Below are positions 44,845 to 52,219 of a stretch of DNA of 64,000 nucleotides, piece by piece. Origin of the DNA: VXYL01 sp965208525 (GTDB lineage Bacteria; Pseudomonadota; Gammaproteobacteria; Pseudomonadales; Azotimanducaceae). The stretch spans positions 1,860,001 to 1,924,000 of the forward strand of contig OZ242340.1 of assembly GCA_965208525.1 (NCBI GenBank), written 5' to 3'. The position numbers were made by a program, and so were the translations under genes. The notes below the pieces were generated by a model. The model made no database searches, was not told the DNA's origin, and was given only the letters and a program-made list of their open reading frames with translations. Numbering within the stretch: the stretch's first letter is position 1; each line of letters begins with the position of its first letter.

Positions 44845-45957
44845 ATGAGGGGCCGAAACTGGCTGCTGACTACCACGCTGCTTTGCTGCGTTCTAACCGC
44901 CGGGAGCGAGGCCAGAACCTTGGATGAGCAACGCCTTGCCGCCCTGCTCGAAGAGACCCGGGCGGAGATGAAGATGCCCGGCCTGCGTGCCGCTGTGCGC
45001 CTGGCCGATGGCCACATCGTCCGCGCTGCCACCGGCGTTGCCGACAAGGAAGCCGGCACGCCGCTCGACAACGACATCGCCATGCCCGGCGGCAGCACCG
45101 GCAAGACCTTTGTAGCGGCCCTCACCATGCTGCTGGTCGAAGAAGGAACACTCTCCCTCGACGATCCCGCCAGCAAGTGGCTCGGCGATCAACCTTGGTA
45201 CGCGCGGCTGCCGAATCCCGCCGACATCCGCGTCCGTCACCTGCTCTCCCACAGCGCCGGCATCTCCGACTACCCCGGCACGTTCGGCTACAACCTCCAT
45301 TCCGTCTGGCGTGCCATCCGCCGTGGCGGCATTCGCTTCACCCCGGAGGAACTCATCGGCTTCGCCCTGAACAAAAAGCCACTGAACGCACCCGGCGAGG
45401 GCTATCGCTACACCGATGTCGGCTACCTCGTGCTCGGCCGCCTGATCGAATCCGCCACTGGCCGCACCTACTACGACCTCCTCACCGAACGCATCCTCAA
45501 ACCGCACGGCCTCCAAGACATCGTCCTGCAAGACCGCTCCGTGCTCCCCGTCGCTCCCGGCTACATGATGGGCGCCCGCAACCTGCGCGACGACGGCACC
45601 ATGAAGATCGATCCATCCTCCGAATGGACCGGCGGCGGCCTCGCCTTAACCCCAACCGACCTGGTCCGCTTCCACGCGGCCCTCGCCGCCGGCGAAATCG
45701 TCCGCCCAGAGAGCCTTCAGCAGATGATCGAAGGCGGCTGGCACAACCCAGCCACCCCCGGCGAACACTACGGCTTTGGCCTCTTCGTCCACGACCACGG
45801 CAGCGCATGGAGCCACGGCGGCCTATGGCCCGGCTACCGAACCCACGTCACCCACAACACTAGGGCCGCCACCACCATCGCCGCCCAAACCAACCGCGAC
45901 GGCCGCATCGACATGGGGGCTGTGGTAGCCCGTGTCGCTACGGCCCTAACGCCCTAG
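44845..45957 (+). CDS. Serine hydrolase, beta-lactamase family (class C/PBP4-like)
   Basis: 370 residues with a signal peptide (NWLLTTTLLCCVLTAGSEA). The active-site S84-T-G-K87 (GGSTGKTF), Y189-T-D (in place of YxN) and the distal SHGGLWPG, standing in for KTG, identify the large beta-lactamase/esterase family. LLSHSAGISDYPG is the family loop after the Ser helix. Members are often D-aminopeptidases or esterases rather than true beta-lactamases. ATG 44845 is preferred to 44833 because the signal peptide starts there. Confidence 0.88.
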   Translation: MRGRNWLLTTTLLCCVLTAGSEARTLDEQRLAALLEETRAEMKMPGLRAAVRLADGHIVRAATGVADKEAGTPLDNDIAMPGGSTGKTFVAALTMLLVEEGTLSLDDPASKWLGDQPWYARLPNPADIRVRHLLSHSAGISDYPGTFGYNLHSVWRAIRRGGIRFTPEELIGFALNKKPLNAPGEGYRYTDVGYLVLGRLIESATGRTYYDLLTERILKPHGLQDIVLQDRSVLPVAPGYMMGARNLRDDGTMKIDPSSEWTGGGLALTPTDLVRFHAALAAGEIVRPESLQQMIEGGWHNPATPGEHYGFGLFVHDHGSAWSHGGLWPGYRTHVTHNTRAATTIAAQTNRDGRIDMGAVVARVATALTP

Positions 45958-45988
45958 CGGTCCTAGCGCCACAGGGGAACGCAGACTG

Positions 45989-46606
45989 TCAGGCCTGCTG
46001 CACCAGAGCGTCGTCGATTTGTTGGGCGCGCAGGTGTGCGGGGCGCGACTGGACGTGGTTGCAGTATTCGGCGAGGGCGGGGCGCTCGTCGATGGTGCCC
46101 ATCTGGAAGCCCCAGCCGATGTGGGAGCCGACGTACACGTCGGCGGCCGAGAAGCTGGTGCCGGCGACGAACTCGCGGCCGGCCACGGCCTGCTCCAAGG
46201 TGTCGATGACGGTGGCGAGGTTGCCGTAGCCCACGGTTGATTCGCGTTCGGCGGGGACGGTGAGCCCGAGGGCAGAGTTGGAGACCGCGGCTTCGAGGGG
46301 GCCGGCGGCGAAGAAGAGCCAGCGGTAGTAGTCGGCGCGGTCGTTCGTTGCCGGGGCGAGGCCCGCGTCTGGGAAGGCGTCGGCGAGGTAGGCGCAGATC
46401 GCTGCGGTTTCGGTTACCACCCGGTCGCCGTGGCGGATGGCGGGTACCTTGCCCATGGGGTTGATGGCGAGGTAGTCCGCGCCCTTGATCGAGCCGCCCA
46501 TCTCGAGCAGTTCCGTGTCGTAGGGCTCGCCGACCTCTTCGAGCATCCAGCGCACGATGCGGCCGCGGGACATGGGATGGGTGTAGAAGACGAGGTCCGA
46601 AGCCAT
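45989..46606 (-). CDS. Glutathione S-transferase family protein
   Basis: 205 residues. Thioredoxin-like N-terminal half with the SRGR site (Ser at the catalytic turn), PMGKVPAI cis-Pro loop and TETAAIC glutathione-binding residues, then an all-helical half with SAADVYVGSHIGWG. It should conjugate or reduce electrophiles using glutathione. Convergent with the serine hydrolase gene, about 30 bp between stops. Confidence 0.9.
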   Translation of the reverse strand: MASDLVFYTHPMSRGRIVRWMLEEVGEPYDTELLEMGGSIKGADYLAINPMGKVPAIRHGDRVVTETAAICAYLADAFPDAGLAPATNDRADYYRWLFFAAGPLEAAVSNSALGLTVPAERESTVGYGNLATVIDTLEQAVAGREFVAGTSFSAADVYVGSHIGWGFQMGTIDERPALAEYCNHVQSRPAHLRAQQIDDALVQQA

Positions 46607-46677
46607 GGTTGTGCGTCCTACTTTCGGCGGGCGGCGAATCTACCAGACTCGGCGCCCGCTCGAGGCCATTGCTGGCG

Positions 46678-48405
46678 TTACGGCGCGTCCGGCGTGATCT
46701 CCATGATCCGGTGCGCATGGTGGGTGCGGCCGAACTCGTCCACCGCCCGCACCGTCAGCGTGTGCGTTCCGGCGCCAAGCTCCGGCAGGCGCGATACCCA
46801 CAGGTGCGTCGAAGGCTGCGGCTGCACCCAGGACTTGATCACGTCGGCATGGCGCAGGTGCAGCTCCGTGATGGCCGGATCGAGTCGTGCGACGCGTTCC
46901 ATAGCAATCGGCCCATGTCCGCCGACATGGAACTCGACCTTCGAGCGCGGGCCGCCGTCGAACAGGTTGACGTACACCTCCGCGCCGTAGGCCTGTTCCA
47001 CCGTCATGCGACCGTCGAGCATTTCGCCGGCACGGGAATCCCGCACGGCCGCGTCGCGGTTTCGGTGGTGGGCGACGTCGAACATGATGCGCATCTGGTA
47101 GTCCGCCGGCTTGCCGGCAGCCTTGAAGCGCACGCTCATGTCCACACCGTCCACGGTGAGGATGTGGTAGCCGTTCGGCGTGCCGTCGCGCTGCCAGGAC
47201 ACCGGCACCCCTTCCTCGTCGAACGGGCCGCTCCACCAGCTTCCCGACACCGTCGAGAGCACGTGGTGGTGGAAGGGCTCGGGTCCGGCGAAGCCGTCGT
47301 CGGCGTCGAAGTAGCGGTGTTCTACCGTGTGCGTATGGCCGGCCACCGCATACAGGTGCTCCCGTTCGCCCAGCATTTCGAAGAGCGCGCGTCGGTTGCT
47401 CGTGGTGACGCCCGGGGCATCGGTGCCGGCGATCTCGAGCGGCGCGTGCATGGCGAAGAAGAGCAGTCGATCGTCCGGAATGTGCGCGAGTTCGTTGCCG
47501 AGCCAGGTCAACTGGTCTTGGCTCAACTCGGCGACGTAGCGGCCGTTGCCGCGCAGGTTGTCCGCGGTCACCTCGCCGCCGCCCTGATAGACAATGTTGT
47601 CGAGCACGAAGAAGACCGCATCGCCCACCTCGAACGAGTAGTAGGGCGGGCCGAAGTGCCGCTTGAACGTCTCCAGCGAATCGCTGTCGCCGTCGGCGTC
47701 TAGGTTCAGCTCGTGGTTGCCGGGCACGTTGTACCAGGGCACGCCCATGCGGGCGATGAGGCGGTTGTAGCGCGGGAACATCGCAAGGTCGTCGAACAGG
47801 ATGTCGCCCATGGTCATGCCGAAGCGGGCGTCCGTGCCGACGAGTTCCGAGATCACGTCATCGCGGATGTAGTCGAGCTCCGCTTCGGTCTGCGGCTGCG
47901 GGTCGGCGAACAGGATCGCGTCGAACACCGCCGGCTCGTCCACCGGGGTGAGCGGGAAGTCGATGCGTTCCGGCAGCGGCCCGGTCGGGTCGATGCCGCG
48001 GTAGCGCATCCGCTTCGGCGAACCGGCCGGCTGATGGATGTAGTGGAAACGCGGCAGCATCTCGGCGTTCACCGGCGTCATGTAGCCGGCGGGCTTGGTG
48101 ACGAAGATGATCGCGGCCTCCTCCGCCACTTCCATCTCATAGTCACCGTCGGCACCTGTGAGGGTGACATCGCGGCCGTTTGAGACGCGCACGTCGGCGA
48201 TGCCGTCTTCCCCAGAATCGCGCACGCCGTTGCCGTTGTCGTCCTGGAACACCGTCCCCCGCGCCGTGACGGTCGGGGGCGGGGGTACGTCGAGGGGTAC
48301 GTCCTGTTCGGCGCTGTCGCCATTGCCTTCAGGCGCCGACGCTTCCTGCGCAAGAGCCAAAGGGGCCAGCGCTATCGCTGCCAACGTCGCCATCCATCGT
48401 GTCAT
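46678..48405 (-). CDS. Secreted calcineurin-like metallophosphoesterase
   Basis: 575 residues with a signal peptide (MATLAAIALAPLALA). Order: an N-terminal beta-sandwich of SdrD-B/MetallophosN type (VFQDDNGNGVRDSGEDGI), the metallophosphoesterase core with DPQPQT, MGDILFDD, GNHE, MHAPLE and GHTHT dinuclear-metal motifs, then a C-terminal MetallophosC beta domain. It probably hydrolyses phosphoesters outside the cytoplasm. The start is clear because the signal peptide begins at 48405. Divergent from the thrS leader region. Confidence 0.9.
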   Translation of the reverse strand: MTRWMATLAAIALAPLALAQEASAPEGNGDSAEQDVPLDVPPPPTVTARGTVFQDDNGNGVRDSGEDGIADVRVSNGRDVTLTGADGDYEMEVAEEAAIIFVTKPAGYMTPVNAEMLPRFHYIHQPAGSPKRMRYRGIDPTGPLPERIDFPLTPVDEPAVFDAILFADPQPQTEAELDYIRDDVISELVGTDARFGMTMGDILFDDLAMFPRYNRLIARMGVPWYNVPGNHELNLDADGDSDSLETFKRHFGPPYYSFEVGDAVFFVLDNIVYQGGGEVTADNLRGNGRYVAELSQDQLTWLGNELAHIPDDRLLFFAMHAPLEIAGTDAPGVTTSNRRALFEMLGEREHLYAVAGHTHTVEHRYFDADDGFAGPEPFHHHVLSTVSGSWWSGPFDEEGVPVSWQRDGTPNGYHILTVDGVDMSVRFKAAGKPADYQMRIMFDVAHHRNRDAAVRDSRAGEMLDGRMTVEQAYGAEVYVNLFDGGPRSKVEFHVGGHGPIAMERVARLDPAITELHLRHADVIKSWVQPQPSTHLWVSRLPELGAGTHTLTVRAVDEFGRTHHAHRIMEITPDAP

Positions 48406-48434
48406 GCCGCTTCTCTCCCTTCCATATCAAGTGA

Positions 48435-48538
48435 TATCCAAGCTTATCGAAATTGGATGAGCTCGCCGGGGCTGTGTGCAACTGGCTCGCCTTTGCCGAT
48501 GAGCCAAATCAAGCAAAGTTATCCAAGGTTATCGAGAT
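48435..48538. promoter_or_regulatory. Direct repeat pair, possible operator
   Basis: Two 20-bp AT-rich direct repeats, ATATCCAAGCTTATCGAAAT (48435-48454) and TTATCCAAGGTTATCGAGAT (48519-48538), match at 17 of 20 positions, 84 bp apart (about eight helical turns). They lie in the divergent region between the metallophosphoesterase gene and the thrS promoter and may bind a regulator. Confidence 0.4.
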
Positions 48539-48569
48539 CCGCTAACTTGGCGTGCGGAGCGTTCGGGCG

Positions 48570-48599
48570 TTGGCAAGGGTGGGTTGGTTGGCCTATCAT
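48570..48599 (+). promoter_or_regulatory. Sigma70-like promoter for the thrS leader
   Basis: -35 TTGGCA (48570-48575), 18-nt spacer, -10 TATCAT (48594-48599); each hexamer matches consensus at five of six positions. The expected transcription start is at about 48606-48607, the A of the leader-peptide ATG. Confidence 0.55.
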
Positions 48600-48606
48600 T
48601 TGGCGC

Positions 48607-48675
48607 ATGGCCTTGAACGGAAACACCACCACGACCACGCGTCGCCCGACTACGGGCAGGCGGGCCGTGCGGTAG
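48607..48675 (+). CDS. Threonine-rich leader peptide of thrS
   Basis: 22 codons with seven Thr, five in a row (NGNTTTTTRRPTTG), ending at TAG 48673-48675. No Shine-Dalgarno sequence precedes the ATG, and the predicted transcript would begin at or next to it, so translation may be leaderless. The Thr codons at the distal end overlap a small stem (GCCCG-ACTA-CGGGC). Ribosome stalling on uncharged tRNA-Thr here would decide between the downstream hairpins. Confidence 0.65.
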   Translation: MALNGNTTTTTRRPTTGRRAVR

Positions 48676-48687
48676 TTCGATGCCGGA

Positions 48688-48747
48688 GCGGCTCCCCGAA
48701 GGGCCGCGCTTCCAAGACCCCGGAAGGCGAAGGCCACCGGGGTTTTT
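48688..48747 (+). terminator. Attenuator: alternative hairpins and intrinsic terminator before thrS
   Basis: Terminator stem ACCCCGG (48717-48723)/CCGGGGT (48737-48743) with an inner GGC/GCC extension, running into five T. A competing stem CTTCC (48709-48713)/GGAAG (48722-48726) would disrupt its 5' half. A further hairpin lies at 48688-48707 (GCGGCTC...GGGCCGC). This is the organisation of an amino-acid leader attenuator ahead of thrS. Confidence 0.65.
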
Positions 48748-48801
48748 GCTTTGTGGGCTGGGAAAAAACGTCTGCGAGCAGCTTGAAATGAGGAGCGAAG
48801 G

Positions 48802-50640
48802 ATGAACAGCGTGGCCGAATCGGAGTCCCGAGCGAGCGAGGCGGACAGCCTGTATCGCATTCGCCACAGCCTCGCGCACGTGATGGCGCAGGCGGTGCTG
48901 CAGATGCGCGAGGGTTCGACGCTCGGCTTCGGGCCGCCCATCGACGACGGCTTCTACTACGACTTCATCCTCACCTCGCCCATCACCGATGCGGATTTCC
49001 CCGAACTCGAACGGCGCATGAAGCGCATCCTCAAGCAGGGGCAGCGCTTCTATCGGGAGGAGTTGCCGGCCGATGAGGCCCTTGCTCGCATTGACGAGAT
49101 GGGGGAGCCGTACAAGCGCGAGTACGCCGAGGAACTGGTGCAGAGCCGGGGGCTTGAGGGCCTGACCTTCTACCGCAACGGCCAGTTCCTCGACATGTGC
49201 GATGGCCCCCACGTCGACACCACGCGGGAAATCCCCCGCGACGCCTTCAAGCTGCGGAACGTAGCGGGCGCATATTGGCGCGGTGACTCGCGCAACGTGA
49301 TGATGACCCGCATCTACGCCTGGGCATACGACAGCCGCGAGGCGCTCGACAAGGCGGTGCGCGAATACGAGCTTGCCCAGGAGCGGGACCACAAGCGCTT
49401 GGGGCGCGAGCTCGGCATCTTCACTGTGGACGACGACATCGGCCGCGGACTGCCGCTTTGGCTGCCGAACGGCACGGTGATTCGCGACGAGCTGGAGAAG
49501 CTCGCGAACGAGCTGGAGTTTCGCGCCGGCTATCAGCGGGTGGCGACGCCGCACATTGCCAAGGCCAGCCTCTACGAGACTACGGGGCATCTTGCCCATT
49601 ATCGGGATTCCATGTATCCGGCGATGGAGGTGATGGAGGAAGGCGAGGGCGGCGAGTCGGTGAAGGAGGAGTACATCCTGCGCCCCATGAACTGCCCGCA
49701 TCACCACAAGGTCTATGCCGCCGCGCCGCGCAGCTATCGCGACCTGCCGGTGCGACTCGCGGAATACGGCCATGTCTATCGCTGGGAGGCGTCCGGCGCG
49801 GTCAGCGGTCTCGCCAGGGTGCGCGGCATGTGCATGAACGATGCGCATATCTACTGCACCGAGGAGCAGATTGGCGACGTGTTCCGGGAGGTGATCGCGC
49901 AGTACGACGAGGCCTATTCCATCTTGGGGCTGACCGACTACTTCATCCGCCTGTCGCGGTGGGACCCGAACGACGCCAAGGGGCGGGAGAAGTACGTCGA
50001 TGCGCCGGAGGAGTGGGAGCGCACCGAGCGCATCCTTGCAGACCTTTTGGCGGACATGCAGATCGACTATGTGGAAGGTATAGGCGAGGCGGCCTTCTAT
50101 GGCCCCAAGATCGACGTGCAGTTCCACACCGTCACCGGGCGCGACGAGACGGTGAGCACCGTGCAGCTCGACTTCGCCGTGCCGCCGAGGCTCGGGCTCA
50201 GCTACACCGGTGCAGACGGCCAGCCGCACACGCCATACTGCATCCACCGTGCACCGTTCAGCACCCACGAGCGCTTCGTCGCCTTCCTGATCGAACACTT
50301 CGGCGGCGCCTTCCCCACCTGGCTCGCGCCGGTGCAGGTGGAAGTGATCACGGTGTCCGACCAGTTCGCGGACTACGCGGGGCGCATCGTCGACCGCTTG
50401 CGCGGCCACTTCGTACGCGCCGTGGAGGCGTCGGAAAGCGACACGGTGTCGAAGAAGATCCGCGCCGGCCTGACGCGCAAGGTGCCGAACCTGCTCATCG
50501 TCGGTGAACGGGAGGCGGCGGACGGCACGGTGACCCTGCGCCGCTACGGCGAGCGCAAGCAGGTGACGCTCCCGTTGGCGGATTTCGAGCGCGTGCTGCT
50601 AGAAGCCATCGGCAAGCGGTCGCTTGCGTTGGACTTGTAG
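48802..50640 (+). CDS. thrS: Threonine--tRNA ligase lacking the TGS domain
   Basis: 612 residues, class II synthetase charging tRNA-Thr. The protein starts almost at once with the editing domain (HSLAHVMAQAV, DMCDGPHVDTT), so the N-terminal TGS domain of about 60 residues found in E. coli is missing. The catalytic core has the zinc Cys C298 (RPMNCPHHH), the motif 2 region YRWEASGAVSGLARVRG (core SGLARVRG) and motif 3 IHRAPFSTHERF. The anticodon-binding domain ends the protein. GGAG and AAGG stretches lie directly before ATG 48802. Expression is likely controlled by the Thr leader upstream. Confidence 0.96.
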   Translation: MNSVAESESRASEADSLYRIRHSLAHVMAQAVLQMREGSTLGFGPPIDDGFYYDFILTSPITDADFPELERRMKRILKQGQRFYREELPADEALARIDEMGEPYKREYAEELVQSRGLEGLTFYRNGQFLDMCDGPHVDTTREIPRDAFKLRNVAGAYWRGDSRNVMMTRIYAWAYDSREALDKAVREYELAQERDHKRLGRELGIFTVDDDIGRGLPLWLPNGTVIRDELEKLANELEFRAGYQRVATPHIAKASLYETTGHLAHYRDSMYPAMEVMEEGEGGESVKEEYILRPMNCPHHHKVYAAAPRSYRDLPVRLAEYGHVYRWEASGAVSGLARVRGMCMNDAHIYCTEEQIGDVFREVIAQYDEAYSILGLTDYFIRLSRWDPNDAKGREKYVDAPEEWERTERILADLLADMQIDYVEGIGEAAFYGPKIDVQFHTVTGRDETVSTVQLDFAVPPRLGLSYTGADGQPHTPYCIHRAPFSTHERFVAFLIEHFGGAFPTWLAPVQVEVITVSDQFADYAGRIVDRLRGHFVRAVEASESDTVSKKIRAGLTRKVPNLLIVGEREAADGTVTLRRYGERKQVTLPLADFERVLLEAIGKRSLALDL

Positions 50641-50692
50641 TTGGAGTTGGGCGCAAACACCCTCCCTTCACGGGCGACCACAAGGGTCGCCC

Positions 50693-52192
50693 CTACGGGG
50701 TTGGGGCCACTTCCTCACCCCGCCGTGCCCATTCGGCGCGTTCTTCCTCATTTGCCTTGGGCGAGAACACGCCCGTCATCGCGTAGGTGATGCCGATCAC
50801 CGGCGACAGCCAGCAGGCGATGGCGAGGGGGATGTAGAGCAGGTTGTCGAAGTTGCCGTCGGCGATGCCGAGGGCGAGGGCCGCGATGACGAAGGCGCCA
50901 CCCGCGTTCCAGGGCACGAGTGGCGAGATCAGGGTGCCGCCTTCCTCCACAGCGCGTGACAGGTTGAGGGTGGAGTAGCCCATGCCGCGGTAGGTAGGTG
51001 CGAACATGCGGCCTGGCAGGGCGATGGAGAGATAGGGGTCGCCAGCCACCAAGTTGGTGGACACGGCGGTTGCCGTGGCCGATGCCTGCACTGCGGCAAA
51101 GCGCCGCACCCGTGCCATCAACGCTCGGACGATGGCTTGCAGGCAGCCGGTGCGTTCGAGTGCCCCGCCAAGCCCGAGCGCCAAGAGGATCAAGGAAACC
51201 GTCCACATCATCGACTGAATGCCGCCGCGACTCAGCAAGTCGTCCACTTCGGAAACCCCCGTGGCGATCTCGTAGCCGGAGTTGGCGAAGGTGAAAATCT
51301 CGTGCAGGCCGCGGCCCTGGAAGAACGCGGCAACCAAGGCTCCCGCGACGGCGCCGGCGAACAGCGACGGGATCGGCGGCTGCTTGGTCACCGCCAAGGC
51401 GATCACCAGCAACGCGGGCACAAGCATGAGCGGTGAGATGTGGAAATGTGCCTGCAACGTGCCGGTGATCGCCTCGATGCGGGCGAACGAGGCTGAGTCG
51501 CTCTCCATCAGCGTGAAGCCCACCCCGGCATAGACGGCGAGCGCCACCAGCATGGCCGGAACCGTGGTCGGCAGAAGGTTGCGGATGTGGTCGAACAGAC
51601 GCGTTCCCGTCACCGCCGGGGCAAGGTTGGTGGTATCCGAAAGCGGCGAGACCTTGTCGCCAAAGAACGCGCCGGAGACCACGGCGCCGGCGGTCCAATA
51701 GGCCGGGATTCCGAACCCTGCGCCTATGCCCATCAACGCGAGTCCGACGGTGCCGACGGTGCCCCACGACGTCCCCAGCGAAACCGACACAAGCGCGCAC
51801 AGGATCATCCCGGCGGCGAGGAACGTCTCTGGCGAGAGCAGCACGAGGCCGTAATAGATGAGCGTCGGCACCGTGCCGCTCGCGATCCACACGCCAATGA
51901 TGATGCCGACGACGATGAGGATGGACACCGAAGGCAACGACACGTTGATGACGCGAAAGATGCCCTCTTCGAGGCTGCGCCAGCGGTGGCCGAGCAGCCA
52001 GCCGACCAGGGCGGTGACGGCGATGCCGCAGGCAAGCGGGATGTGCGGGGTGAAGTCGCCGAAGTAGAAGAGCTGCAGCGCCAGAATACCTAGGGTGAGG
52101 ACGATGGGGATGACCGCCACCCCAAGGCCCGGTCGCCTCGGCGCCTCGGCATCGGCTAGGTTCGGCTGGCTTGCGGGAGGTGGAGCGTTCAC
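50693..52192 (-). CDS. nhaC: NhaC-family Na+/H+ antiporter
   Basis: 499 residues, about eleven membrane helices. GTSWGTVGTVGLALMGIG, GAFFGDKVSPLSDTTNLA and NLVAGDPYLSIALPGRMF are hallmarks of the NhaC group (including arginine/ornithine and malate-lactate relatives). It exchanges Na+ for H+ across the inner membrane, useful in saline habitats. Convergent with thrS, about 50 bp between stops; the prc gene lies just upstream on the same strand with a 27-bp gap. Confidence 0.9.
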   Translation of the reverse strand: MNAPPPASQPNLADAEAPRRPGLGVAVIPIVLTLGILALQLFYFGDFTPHIPLACGIAVTALVGWLLGHRWRSLEEGIFRVINVSLPSVSILIVVGIIIGVWIASGTVPTLIYYGLVLLSPETFLAAGMILCALVSVSLGTSWGTVGTVGLALMGIGAGFGIPAYWTAGAVVSGAFFGDKVSPLSDTTNLAPAVTGTRLFDHIRNLLPTTVPAMLVALAVYAGVGFTLMESDSASFARIEAITGTLQAHFHISPLMLVPALLVIALAVTKQPPIPSLFAGAVAGALVAAFFQGRGLHEIFTFANSGYEIATGVSEVDDLLSRGGIQSMMWTVSLILLALGLGGALERTGCLQAIVRALMARVRRFAAVQASATATAVSTNLVAGDPYLSIALPGRMFAPTYRGMGYSTLNLSRAVEEGGTLISPLVPWNAGGAFVIAALALGIADGNFDNLLYIPLAIACWLSPVIGITYAMTGVFSPKANEEERAEWARRGEEVAPTP

Positions 52193-52219
52193 GTGTCTCC
52201 AGACCCGAGAGTCGAAGCG

